From assembly GCA_035578155.1 (NCBI GenBank), contig JAPWDM010000003.1, positions 67,324,142 to 67,388,141 of the forward strand: a stretch of 64,000 bases of DNA, given 5' to 3'. The notes beneath the pieces were generated by a model. That model saw only the letters and a list, made by a program, of their open reading frames with translations. It was not told the origin of the DNA and searched no databases. This DNA comes from Brachynemurus nebulosus. Taxonomy: Eukaryota > Arthropoda > Insecta > Neuroptera > Myrmeleontidae. Position numbers and translations under genes: made by a program. Shown one piece after another: positions 15,301 to 30,300 of this stretch; position 1 is the first letter of the stretch, and every line of letters begins with the position of its first letter.

Positions 15301-18300
15301 TAATTTGAAAAATTTGAATGAAAAAATATATATGTATCTTAAAAAATGGAAAAAAACAAGATTTTTTGCACTATTTAAAGTTAAATAATTTTTACGACAA
15401 AATTGTAAAATAATCGTTCGACTGCTGATATTGTCGCATTTGCTTCCGTTAAAGAAGAAAAGTAAATTAAAAGAATCAAAAAATCAAAAAAATATGACTG
15501 CGCAAAAAGCGAAAAAAATTAATAAAAAAGTATAGTACTTGGAGGCGCCAAATATTTCTGTTCAACTTGTTATTACGAGTATCTCTCCGTCTATGATACA
15601 TTTTTATTCACTTTTCTGTGTTTCTATTTCATTTTTAGTTCGCCTTTCAGGCTGTCGAGGTTTTTGAATTTTTGAATTTACTTTTTTATTTACGTCTTTT
15701 AATGCTATTTAATTATTTAGAAGAAAAAAATATACACAGACATTACGTATATTGTACTGCGCCAACTGTCTACCAAATTAGCCAAGGCTACTTCACTACT
15801 TAAGTTGCTCCGAAATAAAATGTCGAAACACAAATAATGGCAAATCGTGTTAAAAACTTCAGATTTGCCTAGCAAATTGGAATTCTGTTCTAAACCAATA
15901 TTTTTCGGGGAACAACCTAAGACAGTCTACAGATACTAGTGATGAGCAAACGCAAGACCAAGACCAAGACTTGATAGTCTTGGTCTTGGTCTTGTTCTTG
16001 CATTAAGAATCTTGGTCTTGGTCTTGCTAGAGCTGTTTGAGTCTTGGTCTTGCAAACTTCAGTCTTGGTCTTGGTCTTGGTGTTGCTAAAAATTTTGCAC
16101 TTTCTTGCATTTTTTATTAGCGAATTTTTTCCTTCTAAAATCAGAATTTTCTCTCTTTACGATATTAATTATACTTTCAAATTATTTAAATAGTTTAGCA
16201 AGAGTCTTGCTTTTTTCTTGCTTTTGTCTTGGTTTTGCTCTCTTGAGTCTTGCTGTTGGTCTTGCAGCCATACTTACAGTCTTGGTCTTGGTCTTGCTCT
16301 TGGTATGCATAGTCTTGGTCTTGGTCTTGGTCTTGCAAAAAATGCAAGACCAAGACAAGACTGCAAGACCAAGACTAATTTTGCTCATTACTAACAGATA
16401 CCCTAACACTTTAAAACACTATTGAAGTTAATTACGAACTTCATCCCTGTTTCAAGAAAACGGAACTGCGCCATCTTACCGATCGCGCAACCTTACACCA
16501 CCCTACCCTACGTATTACAAAACCACCCTCTAAAATATATAACTGGAATAGCATAATAGTTATGGATATTCTTTTGGATATAGTTAATATGTGAGCGGTG
16601 AACAGTTCATAAAAACAGAAATATATTAAAGGTGGGAACGCAGGGTAAACATAAATTTAGGAAAACATAAGAGACGCTACGGTTCCAAAAGCACGCTATC
16701 GTACACCTGTGAGTAAAACATAAAATAAAATAAACATTTCCATTAACAAAAACTTTTCAAGTTAAATAATAATTCTCAAGGTGTAACATTATTCACGATT
16801 CCAAATTTTACTTTGTAACATCGATTTTAGAATTGCATTTTGTCATATTTATTTTTAGTTTAACGAACGCGTGGCTGCCGTTCGTTTGATCGTTAGCAAT
16901 AATTAATTGTTGTCTTCACATTCAAAATAAAAAAATCAAATTTTTTATTATCAAATAGACATCATAATTAGTGAAATAAGACGCTACTTAGAACAATACT
17001 TTGCACTACAATCACTAATTATTCCATATGATGAAGTTATTGAACGATTACATCACAGAAATAGTACATATTTGAATCCACCAACTCGTATAAATTATAA
17101 TTTTAATATAAATGTGACAACTGCTTAAATTTCATTCAACAGAAGTCATTGAAATTAAATGTTGGTCAATTTTTTTTATTGCTTTTTAAATTTGTTCAAA
17201 TTTCATATCAAGGTTATTTTTCGAAATTTTTAAAAACAAAACGTTTAAATGTTGTTGCGTATACAATTTACCCACGCCACACGTACGGTTTTAATTAGAG
17301 ATCGGTAATTTAAACAAACGGAAATGCATATGTACACACATATTTTTAAATTTTAAACAAACGGTGACGAAAGATAAACGTAATTATATTCGTTTTTTGT
17401 CGTGCGATTTCCTCAAGATAAAATTTGTTGGGCCGAAATAATGAGATTCGTATGTTTAAAAATGTGATTTTTCCGATAACTTAACGAAAGGAATTGGGCA
17501 TTGTACTTTTAATATGGATATAAATAAATAAATAAAATATCCCGTCCAAGGGACCAAACTAGAATGTCTATCAAACTGTTCCACTTGTTGCCAGTGGGTG
17601 ATGTAAAATCTCCCCACTATGTTGTGTACGTACACACTGTTTGCAATGGTGTTGGTTTGGTGTTTTGTAGTAGTGTGCGTATTCACACACATTACTACAA
17701 AACACCTATTATGGGACAGACCAACCTGTCCAATTCAAGTAACAATGTCTAACAATGTATTACAATGCACTGTGTGTTCGGCGACGGACACCGACTGACT
17801 ACATGTCTTTGGCCGTGTCGGACACACTCTGGGCTCACCACTAGTTACAATTTTCTACACTTACGCTGAGGACTTGATCCCGTCCATATCGACTACAAGA
17901 AGCGAAAGTAGGGTAATCAGACCAATTTTAGCGATTTATGGTTTCCACCAGATTTGGCGTACCTTAGGAATTTCTGAATGAATAAATATCTCCAGTTCTA
18001 CTGGGGTTAGGGACTTGAAACCAAGATCAAAATTTTCTTGTTTTGTCCAGTGCGGTTCTGAAGTTACCGCAATTTTGAAGGATAAAATTTTTGTTTAAGT
18101 CAGGTGACTTAGCAGAATTTAAATTTTTTCGTGATTCATTTCATTCTTATCTCTCTTATCAGTATTTAAAATTTTTCAGCAAGGTTGATTTCCAAACAAC
18201 TTGACAGTAGGTGGGAGTAACGATGTCGACTCTCTAAAAAAAAGATCGATTTTTAGATCGATTTAAATCGAAATGAAAAAAATCGATTAAAAAAAAATCG

Positions 18301-21300
18301 GCTAAAAAAATTCGATTAGGTGAGATCGATTTAAAAAATCGAAATTTTGAAAAGTCTAATAAAATTAGCTGATAATTTTTGTTATGGGACTGATAATTAT
18401 GGGACTAAAAATTAGCTGATAATTTTTGTGATAGTACATGGGTAATATCGTGTAAAAAAGCCTTACATTATATTTGCAAAGGCGATAAGTTAACTTTTCA
18501 GTTATAATTATAGCAAATAACGCAATTGAATATGTAGGACGAATACCACGGAATGAATCAAGTTTATTCAAAAATTTCAAACAAACACAAAAAAATATTT
18601 TCTAAATAAGTCGATTTTGTGGGAAAGGAATCGTTTGCCAGATAGGTGGTTTTCCTTCCTTTTGTATTAATAGTCTTCTACTGGACAAGAAAGTGCGTAT
18701 ATATGTGTAATTATAAAGAGCCATATGAGGGGTTCGTTGATAACGAGTAAAAAGTGACAATTAACAATAACGTTTTTGGTGTTTCATTTTAACACATGTT
18801 TCTTTGTAGAATTACAATAAATTATAATGAAATTATTTTTGGAATCCCCCCACCCATCCCAAAAACGCAATAAATTTTAATTCTTTGTAACCTTTGAATT
18901 TAATGGTCTTTATCATTGGAGTTTTTTGGCTATTATTCCGAATTTACACCTCTTAGTGGGATTTTCCAAGTTACGATATGAGATAAATCGTGCAACTGTT
19001 TTGTAGGATTTTTCAGGAACTTTAACAATTTTTTATGGAACCTTATACGTATTTGTCAAGTTCTTCAGTAAAATATCACTTCAGTAAAAGTCAAGTTCTT
19101 CAGTAAAATATCTAGACTTGCTAAGTAAATAGCTATTTTGAAAACTAGAGGACACACACTTTTGATTCCTGTATAAATCCTTTCTCGGCTATCCTTAGGC
19201 ATGTGCTACGTACAACCAGCGAGCCAGATTCGACCCACAACTTGATTTTTTACCCAGTTCATGTAACTATTTTCAAATGTAAACTGTACGTGGCTCTTAG
19301 AATCCTAAAAATACATTTTATTTTACATGGAATATTATTTTATATTTTTCACCAACAATTTTGAAAGTTGATATATATAATAATGGCCTATAAACATACA
19401 CATTTAGACATTGGCGGGATTCAGGGGGCAATGGGGGGGGCAGCTGCCCCCCAATATTCGTGCGAATAAAAAATTAAAAATTGGAACAAGATTTATTAAA
19501 ATGATATAGCAGAAGAAAAGGGGCGAGAATACAGAAAATATGTCAAGCATTTATCGACCTGAACTGGTTTGCTATTCTAGGAATCTGTCAAGGTGGTTTT
19601 CATATTAAATATATTCCTGGACCCCCAATATTTTTCTTGAAATCCTGCCTATGCATTTAGAGTTAATAAGCGATTTTAATATTATTTCCTTGAAATGAAA
19701 ACTATGCGTTTTTCACCTTTCTTTCACTGTCCCTTATAGATTGTTGTTATTTGTTTCCAATAAGCGGGCTTCATGAAATTGCACATGTCTGCTCCAGTAA
19801 ATGTACTGATTAACGCAATTCTAAGTTCAGATTGACGAAAAGTCGAAACAGTATCATTCTGGCTGGAATGGGTTAAGATATAATCTATTGAAACCATTTA
19901 TATTTGTCTTGATATTATTTACTTCACCTTTTGTAAGAAAATACAAATAATATGACGCATCATTATTATACTATAGGGTTGACCGGGGTAATTGTGAATG
20001 GATTTTCATGAGTTGAGATAAAAGCGTTGTTTTAAGTATTTTTTATTTTATATATCACATTATGGTTGATTTATTTTTAATTCTACATTATTCAGAATGC
20101 ACCACATAAATTTTGAGCAAATTCATATAAAAAACAAAAATTTTATAAGCCATTCACATTTCCCCGGTGCGGTTTTGCAAATCTTATGAATTTTGGGGTA
20201 AAAGTGAATGCTATCAGAAAAATTATTTAGAATGGATTACAAGAGAAGTGTGGTACGTCAGAGTAAAGCCCAACTCAAATTCTTCACATTTACCCCACTT
20301 TCAAATTTTTCATCATACTTTAACGGTCACAATTTCTCTTTGTTTAATGCAAGTTACGCATACCTCAAATTTCTACAAAAAATCAAGGTTAAAGAAAAAT
20401 AACAAAAACTGTAGGAACAAATTTATTACACGTTAAAAATGATATTTTGATGATATTTTGTCATTTTGTCATATAAAAAACCAAAAAATTCCATGTATTC
20501 ACACAAAAACAAGGAAAATAAGACTATTTCAAGGAAATACATTTAGTTTACATGAATAAAAAACAACAATTTTTTTTTTGTATTGTTTGTACAACGGAAA
20601 CTTGTACAATAAGGTCACCAGCACCTTCATCAACATTTTCAACTCTGAAAAGGACATTACTGAAAGTTTTGACCGAATGGGGCATTTGTGAATGACGTTC
20701 ACAATTACCCCGCAATTTTAAAATCATGGGGTAATTGTGAATTGGTGATAAATTGTCCAATTTGTTTAGCAGTTAATAAGGAACTCTCTCAGGATTTAGA
20801 CCACTTCTTTAGAAGTACTTTTAACCATTTCTTACCTTTTAAAAAAAGAAAATGTATTTAAAAAATTTTTTTTTGAGGATTGGTCGAAGTAAGATACATA
20901 AAATTTTGCAAAAGTTTTTTCAAAATAAAAAGAGAGATACTAATACTTAGGGAATTGTTATGAAATTTTAATAGCATATTAAGAAAGGACAGAAAAACAT
21001 ATTAAGTGTTGATTTTTAACAATATTAATGTTATTTTAGAAATTATAGGCGCCGTTCACAATTGCCCCAATTCACAATTACCCCGGTCAACCCTATTTAT
21101 ATTTATACAATCCATTTACGCATACAACCATGAATTCATTGTGTGTACATTTGTTATTCACACATATTCACACAAATATATTGAATCTGAATAAAAAAAC
21201 ACAAAACCGTAAATATGGTTATTTGCATAAAAAATATATAAAACACACCTTACAGGCCTTACGGTTGAAAGAATGACTTTTACATATTAATATGTATATG

Positions 21301-24300
21301 TATACATAATAATATTATGTATGTATCAATTAAAACGTAATATGTACAAATAGGAGATGTGGGTAGTAAAAAATTCAAAAATATTACGGAAAAATGAAAG
21401 TATGAACGTATAGACAAAATAATAATACTCAAGCGTACAAATTTATTGTCCTACAATTGAAATATATGCACTGAAGGTCTGTGGGGTAATGACGGTGGTG
21501 GTGTTGGGGACATTGAGACTACCGAATTGAATGGACTTTGATTGAACTGTCAGGCTGGGCGCACATTGAGACGCAGTTAACGCAGGCAGGGCAGCGCAGT
21601 TTGTGTGACTCGTGTTGTAGAACGGGACAGCGTGAATTGAAACACAGAGCAGAGCATAGCAGCACTGCGTCGCACGAGACCGATGTGGCACTCGTGAATG
21701 TGACACAGAAACTGCGCGATGCTGCGCGACATTGTAACACGTTCTCGAGTTTTAGTTGGTTTTATTTCACCGAAATGAAAAAAATTAAAGAAATTGAAGA
21801 AAAACAGTGTTGCTCTGCTCTGCTCTGCTTTTAAATTCGTGCTATCGTGTTCTACAACAAGAGTCACAGAAACTGCGCTACGCCTGCCTACGTTAACTGC
21901 GTCTTAATGTGCGCCGGCTACACAGTTTATTTCTGCTCTGCCCTGCTCTACTCTGCTCTACCCTGCCCTGTGTTTACTGCGTGACGCAGCTCAATATGCG
22001 CCTGGCCTCACTGTTGCATCGCAGTATACCATCTGAAGCAAATGTGTCAATGTTATCTTTTGAAAAGATTGAGGAAAAAGTTATAGGGGTTAATTTGTTA
22101 ACTGACGTCAATCACGTACAGAGGAAAAAATTGAATACTTATTTACCTAAAGTATTTGTACGGTTTTTTCATGACATTATTTAAGTTATACCTTGTGCGT
22201 AAAGTTAAAAATTTGAAAATCAGAAACAAATAATAGTTTAAAAAAATGTATCAAATGCGTATTGTACGCACATTAAATCAGGGTGTCACAGTAGCTAGAG
22301 CTTTTCATAACTTTCCGGATAAAATATAGCACATAATGTAAGTATTACTTGCACATTAACTTATGGCAGTTTTAAAACTGGTCAAAAAAGTAAAGAAAAA
22401 TATTATTTATAATTCATATTTCTTACTTTTCGTACCAAAATAGAGAAAGATAGATTCTGATTTTTTTTACGATTTGCCGTAAAAATAGATAAACATATTT
22501 CAGAATATTAATTACACAAATTACATGTGTGTTACTAATGGTTACTATGAAGGTAAAATATCTGATAATTTGGTTCACTATATCCTGGAGAAAAAGAAAA
22601 TTTTATTCATTTTCTATCATTTCCATTAATAACCAAAACATACTTTTATCAGAAATTTAATCTAGTGAAGACCTACTACAGTTGAAAAGTTGCAAGGACG
22701 AGGGCAGAAATAACCCTGTTTTGAAGCTTAATATTTCGTAAACGAGGCTCAAAAACGAAAAATTGTCAAATGAAGAAGCCATTGGTAACGATCATACACT
22801 TCAATTTTCGTCCTTACTTTCCATTATTGAAAAGTAGGGTAGTAGTAAGAAACTAAAAAAAAAAAATTTCATTGTATTTCCGTGCACAATTTCTTATTCA
22901 TAGGCCGAACTATGAAGGAATTATGATGACGTGTTAGACGGCGAGACATTACAAAATAATAACGATTCCGAGATTTTTTCTTCGGAACCCTATAAAAATG
23001 AAACACGCGTTTTAATTTGATTCAAATGTCAAAGTGTTTTACATTGTTTTTTTACGCAAAACATTTAGAAGAATACACATTTTAATAGATTCATAAACGA
23101 GCTAAACGAACATTGACATTTAAGAGTGTTAACAGCGTCAAACAAAAATTATCTGACTATTGTACAGCTTAGTGTGTGGGCAGACTGGTACGGGCGACCA
23201 TTACAACCATAAAGTAATTCAACTGCATACTTGACATAAGAAGAAAACGTGACAAATTGAACCAAAAGAAGTTTTAAATTTTCTTTGTCGAAAACAAACT
23301 TGACTACTTGACTTTAATTGTTCAGAAGTTATTACTTACTTAAGTGTTTGGATCCACTCAGACCGTGCGGTTGTACGGACCGATCTGTTCGGTCCTTTAA
23401 CTTTTGTTGCACAATTGTAATTTTCAATGTTATAGAGTGATCGAGCGACAGAAGAAGTACATGGTGATGAGAGAAAGAATTTCTTTAATTAAAATTTATA
23501 ATATTGTGGTACGTATATGATCTATGAATCTGATTTATATGTACGGGTTTAATTGATCGATGAACTCTTGGATATTAAGTTTTAAATTACATATTTGTTT
23601 ATCTGCACGATCTGTCGGATATTTTTTACGACGATGGCGTACGAAGACTTATGTATGTATGTACCTCAGTGCGTGTAAGTCTTTCATGATCAATTGATCA
23701 TATTTCTGTGATCTTGAACAGAACTGAATTGAATTTGCTATAAAAATAGTTTGATAACTCCAAAAATTTTCCATTAAAATATTTACAAGACACTCCTGTA
23801 CTAAGCGATAATAAATCACCCATTGTCGATATTTAACTGACTAAACTATAATAAATGCTTTTTTGACCCTGTACAAAAATTGAAAATTATTTGTTATTAA
23901 TGAATATAATAAATATCGATATATAAACACATCTGTATGCGTAGATATTAAAGTTTTACATATTACCACTGAATCCCGAAATTAATTAAGTGCAGTTTTA
24001 ATACATTCTATTTGAAAGTCGTTGAAGTGTATCGTCTAGATTGGAAATAATTCGGACTTTACGGTTGTTACTTGGCAAATCTTAGGTTTTTCTGGAAAAT
24101 TTCAGAATTTATTGTAGTTTGAGCTTTTACAGTAACATTTTCCAGAAGATATCCTTAACATAACATGAACGTAATTGTTGACTAACAGCTCCCTGATCAA
24201 AGAAAATTGTGTCATCAAGCTTTCTTTTTATGTACCAAGGAAATTACACAAGAAAATTCTGTCCTGATAATTTTTGTTCAATCTACATCTCATTCGCACC

Positions 24301-27300
24301 AATTTTTTTCAAATATTTTACAGGATCCTTCTGCTGATAAGGATCGAGCAATTATTAACAGCAATTATTAAACGGTTTTTTGAAAGAAAAAAAATTAACA
24401 AAACAATACAGTTATATACAGGTGTAAAAAAAATAACTCTCGTCCTTTTGCACAGTAAAAAAATTTGTGGTCTGCGTAAAAAAAAAACTAGTGATTAAAA
24501 TTTTTGTGTTAAATAAGTAACACAACCCTGCGTTAATGTAACGTTTCGTGTTTGCGTTAAATGAAAATATTAACACAAATTTCGATTTAACAGAATAAAA
24601 ATGTTAAATTGTTTTGTACAACAAAGAAGTAACATAATATTTGTGTAGAGCAAAAGAATGTTATAAGTAAGTAAATTAGATTAGAATATATATCTACCAA
24701 AATATATGTAATAAAAAAGATGAGAGTAGTTCTTATTATTAAACGAAACCGAAAATTTATAAGTATTTTTCAGTGATTGACGAATATAGTTTTATTAAAC
24801 GTTTAAAAATGAAACAATTTTCTTACATTTTAAGGTTATTTTGTTTCAGATTCAGTTACAGTAAAAAAAAAATTGAATGGACACATTGATAACACAAAAA
24901 ATTGAATGGACCATTCTGAACACTGGAAATGTGTTAATTTTAACACAAATTTTTCACTGTGTAAGGGGTGACTCATTGCACCCTGTAAACACTATAGCCA
25001 CAGAAATTTTTCCGGAATTAACAGTTTGAGGAAATCGGAAATTTACTGGTTGCATGATGTTTCAAAATTTTTCTAAGTACGGCCCTGTCTCAATTATGCA
25101 TAAATACCTTCTTTATACCAAAGGTAGAAAATAATTTTATTGACTAAAATTCAATGAAATTTTGTAAACATATTTAGGTCGTAAACGTGTTTTCCAGATG
25201 TTTAAAAAAAATGTAACTTACAAAGATGAGATGGTCAGAGCCGGATTAAAAACATTTGTAAGGGCCCCTTTTTTACCCATATTCGATATCAAATTTTTTC
25301 TGTTAAAAAAGCAGTTTTGGTTCAAATTCATTGGGAAACATTAATTATATGGGTGAAATCTACCCACTGTTTTCGTAGTGACATTTATATACTTTACACC
25401 CTGTATATTATTGAATTCGTACTTTAATAAGCTTTCCTTTTCACATTTTTTCTCACTTTCCGGGTTACCCCCTGAAATCAACTCTATAATTAGGCCATCA
25501 TATTATATCTCTGTGCTAAATTTCGAGTTTTCACGTCGAATAGTCTCTGACAAAATTGTCTGTAATAGACAGGTGGACACCGAAATGATTTCATCAGTGT
25601 TCCGTTCGTCAGTTTTGGTACAGAACATTAAAAAAAAAAACATTCTACGATCGCTACTCAAGAAAAATCGCTTTTATGCCCACCTCCAGTACCGTCTGAT
25701 CCCAAAAATCGATTTTAATTTTTCTTCAAAGTTCCGTAGTTGTTTAATTTCTGATTTCAGCCGTAACTAGACATATATTATCATGTGAATAGTACATTAC
25801 TACACATACACTTTTACATCCAGAAATAAATATACGCGAATATAATTCTTGAATCATAATTAATCAATTATTCTAAAGAGGTTACATTAATCTTTCAAAA
25901 TTAACACCACCCCCACTAATACAAACTAAAGTGTCAGAATACGCACATCACATATATAATATGATTAATATTTATGTATAAAATTGAATTTAAAATTTCA
26001 GCAATTTCAGCGATTTAACGAAGATCTAATCTACCATATTGAAACTAAAAACTAAAAAAAAAAATTTTGCATATTTTAATACTTTTTAATTGTGTTTATG
26101 ACGCATAACGTCGCAATTAAGTTGAGTAAAGGATTTTATGTTTTTAGTTTTTGTGTAAAATTTTATGGCAAAATACATATTTCAGTCTAATAAATGTTTG
26201 CAGTGCAAAATTATAAGAAAATCTGGAACAATATAGGAAATGTTTACAATTTTATAAATATACACTAATAAAAATTCTTAAAATATATCCTTAATAATTA
26301 TTTTGTTAATAATTTTCAAATACATATTTTGAGTCAAAACCATTTTAAAGATATATTACAACGGTGGAAGCGCAGAGAAGTTTTAAGATAGTTGGTACAT
26401 TTGAGCTTATTAATTAAGTATTACTAAATTTTAAAAAAGTTCATCATTTGTTGCCTCAAATTAATATTATTTCAATGTGAAATTTCTTCTTTTTTTTAAT
26501 TTAAAAATTGCATTGAGAAGCTCGTTTTATAAATTAAAAAATTATAATTAATTTTTTGAAATTTTTTAAACCTAAGATTCCCAAATATGTTACTAATTTA
26601 TCATAGGAGATAAAGTATTAAAAAAAAATAATACAACATTCTTCCGTAGAATAATTGTTTCTTTATTTTCTCTTTTTCCAACAATTTTTCGGTATCTTTT
26701 ATACCTTCTTCAATGAATCTTAGGTTTAAAAAATTTCAAATTATTACATTATCCCAATAAAACCATATTGAATAATTAATTTTGTTGATTTTATTTTTTA
26801 ATTGTTCTTAGAAATAGCAGTTTTTAAAATAACTTTTTATCATTTCATCTTTAGCAAAAAGTATGTAATTATTCGATCAAGTGAGGGTTTCCACTCCCAA
26901 AGGTGTGTTTTGAGAGATGAATCCATTAAGGCCACTATTACGGCATTAAAGGCGTGTTAAAGAAGTAATTTTTAAAAATTTTTATCTTACAAATTATACG
27001 TCAAAATTGATTTAAACTGATCCTATAAAAATCTTCAGAATGCCCTAACGGTTTAACAATCCTAATTAGACAAAATTTCAAAGTGACCTTTTTGGGGATC
27101 CTAAGAAAAAATTTCAGAACCCTTATTTATAATTTTAATTTTATTTTTATAAAATGTTGGCGTTGTTAAATGAAATATTTAAAATAAATTTAAAGATTAG
27201 AAAAACTTAATCCAAATTACATTCTAAAAATTTTTGTTTCAAAATATTTACGAAAAAGAAATTTATTATCCGACCACCTTGTTTTTATTTTTTAAATTCG

Positions 27301-30300
27301 TTGAGAAAATATTTTTTCATTAATTTACTTTTTTCACAAATTGTCTTGCACAGTTGAAAACATGCCAAAAATTTGTAAATTTAACCGGAAACAAAATAAC
27401 AGAATGTATTTGTTGATACATTCAAATTTTTTTACACTGTTAATAACACTATCAAAAACAGGTGCTGCACATCATCAAAAATTAAACTGAGAAATATTTA
27501 AAAAAAAAAAAAAATTACCTGGTTCCTTTCGTTTCATTGTTCCAAATTATAATATTAATTAAAACATAAAAAGGTAATTAACAAAAATTTCGAACTGAAT
27601 AATTGTACTTTTTAAACACTATTTGTAAGACGCGGCAAGCGATTTGTTGGATGAAACTGAGCGCCGGGGCGCACAGCACGCGTCGAAATGTCTGTATAGG
27701 TGATGTTGATGACGCTTTCCACGCAATTGGTAATGATAATATTGTTCGTTCATAAAAATAAAAATGAATGGTATCAACCATCCATATTGCTGGAGTAAAA
27801 ATAAAAATATGTTAAGAAATTAGGTCACAACACCTCAACAGAATATAATGGAATCATCAACTGTGATTTATATTGTTTTCGTTAAATGTTAATATTATAC
27901 CTTATTAAAATAAATTGCCAATTGATTTTATTGCAAGAACTGTGAAAATATTTCACCGTTGTTGGTGTAATGTTAAATTCTTTCTTTCTTTATAATTTTT
28001 ACATATTTATTAAATTTTATTGCAGGGTAAATATAGGTTTCTACTATTGTTATTTTGATTTTTGACCAAATTAAAGTTGTAAGATGGGCCTAAGAGTTAG
28101 CTTAGATCGTAAGTTATACTTTAACAGTTAGTAGTTAATGAAGTTTTAACAAAACTATTGCTTTTAGTCCCAAATTAATAAAATTACACTCATAAATCAA
28201 TCCATATTTTTAACTCTGTGATATCATCAAGGATATTTGGTCGGTTTTTGACCAAAGCACTAAAAAGCCATAATTTAAATCACAAATAATTAATTTTAGA
28301 CTTGTAGAGTTATGCTGGTAAATCAACCCATATTTAGAAAAAAATATTTAACCCGTTGACGTCATTAAGGACATTCAATCGGTTTTTGGCCAAAGAAATC
28401 ATAATTCAAGTCACAAATATTTGACTTTGGACTTAAGTAGAGTTTAAGGTAGTAGTCTGGTAACTCGCGCTGTTTTTCATGTCTATTTTTAGGGACTTTT
28501 TTTGAGAAAGAACAAATGAAAAGTTTTGAATTTTTAATATGTTTTTATTTACGTCTTAAGGTAACAAAACAAATTTTCTTTAATAAATTAAATTTTGTTT
28601 TATTATTATTATTGTCACTTAAAGTTGGCGCCTCAAAAAGAAGCACGTGGATGGCCCGGGTGATTTTGACTCTTGGGGATATCTGAAATAAAAAATTCTT
28701 AATTAGTCTTAATTTATAGATATGTCAATCTGGTCGGAACTAGAATTAATTTTTTTCACTCCTAACTTTTCATTTTACAACCCATTTTGTGTGACAAAAA
28801 AAATGACTTTTTTTCGAATTCCATTTTATTATTTTTCGATAAAATTTAATGATTCTAGTTCCGACCAGAATGACATATCTATAGATTAAGACTAATTAAG
28901 AATTTTTGATGTCAGATGTCCCCACAAGTCAAAATCACCCGGGCCAACCACGTGCTTTTTGATAATAATAATAATAAAACAAAATTTAATTTATTAAAAA
29001 AAAATTTTTTTGTTACCATAAGATGTAAATAAAAACATTAAAAATTCAAAACTTTTCATTTGTTCTTTCTCAAAAAAAAAAAATTACCCTAAAAATAGGT
29101 ATGAAAAACAGCGCGAGTTACCAGACTACTACCTTAAGTTATATCAATTTCTAAATTAAATTTCTACATTTTAATAGCAAAAGTTGATATCTACAATTCC
29201 ACATTTAGTGTATTTTGCGGTCCTTCGTTTCATCTTTGATAAAATTCAAGTCGTATGACTAACTAAAAATTAATCTTAACTGATATTATAAATGTTAAAG
29301 TGAGTTTGTTTGTTTGGTTGTTTGACTTTCACGCCTTAATCGCTTAATCAATCGACTTTCAGCTTTGTACAGAGAATAGCTTGGGGAACAGAGAATGTTG
29401 TAGGTTATTTTTTACCCCGAGAAAATATTTTATTTCTGTAGAAGAATTCTCAAGAAAAAATAACAGCTCCCAGTAATAACACGATCTAATTGTAAGTATC
29501 CTTCTACGTATTAATTTGATGTCATAATTTCAAACATCAGCGGGCGAAGTCACGGGTAAATACTGAAATACTGTAATATTTTGGAAATGTATTATCTTTT
29601 AATATTTCAGAAGAGAAAAAAAAGAATGAACAAAAGACGTCCCAACCGTGTGCAGAAGAACCTTAGAATAGTTAACAAAATAAAAAAATATGCTTATCTT
29701 TTCATTGCAAATTTTTATCAACAAACATATAAAAGCACCTAAGAAAATGAAATTAACTGATTATAATAAAACGAATCAATGTTTCTCTCCGTTATAGACC
29801 AAGAGCCAGCGTGCATAATTCCATTTAAAGTTTTCTACCAACTGAAATTTTGTATAAAAATACTTTACCTTTATGTATGTCTGAAACAAATGCCAGTAAC
29901 CTGGCTAAGCAATGCTGGTGACAAAAAAATTTATCGTTTAAAACAAGTTTTGTATATTTTTTGTAAATGTCTGGAAAAATATCGATGTTTCAACAGAAAG
30001 GATTCATTTTGTGAGGAAAAGTAACTGAATTTTTTTATAGTAAAATTTACAAAAAAAAAAAAAAACAAGTGGTTTTTCCTATTTTGCGATATTTCTAAAA
30101 AAAGCGTTTTTGACAATTTTAAATAAATGGCAGTTCTTTATAGGCGGAGTTTATTCATCAGGTGTTAGAGTATGGTTTCAGGGCCGGACCTAGCCTTAGT
30201 GGCATCCGAGGCAGGGTCAAAAAATGCGCCCCTGTAGAAAATATTTCTTCTTTCCTTCCAAAAAACAAGTGAAGAGAAAAAAAACGTCACATGTCTAATT

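Noticed and set aside
16105..16425. 106-residue plus-strand frame with Leu/Val-rich segments
   Set aside because: It reads through the GTCTTG repeat of the hAT MITE at 15937-16393; the apparent membrane helices are the translated repeat.
20167..20436. Plus-strand frames beginning MRFCKSYEF, repeated at 41412
   Set aside because: They are the interior of the two-copy TA element; the frame length differs between copies because of indels, so no conserved protein.
21443..22184. Several overlapping 60-98 residue frames on both strands
   Set aside because: All lie in or next to the GC-richer Harbinger-like MITE at 21553-22007 and none has splice sites, a domain or a consistent strand.
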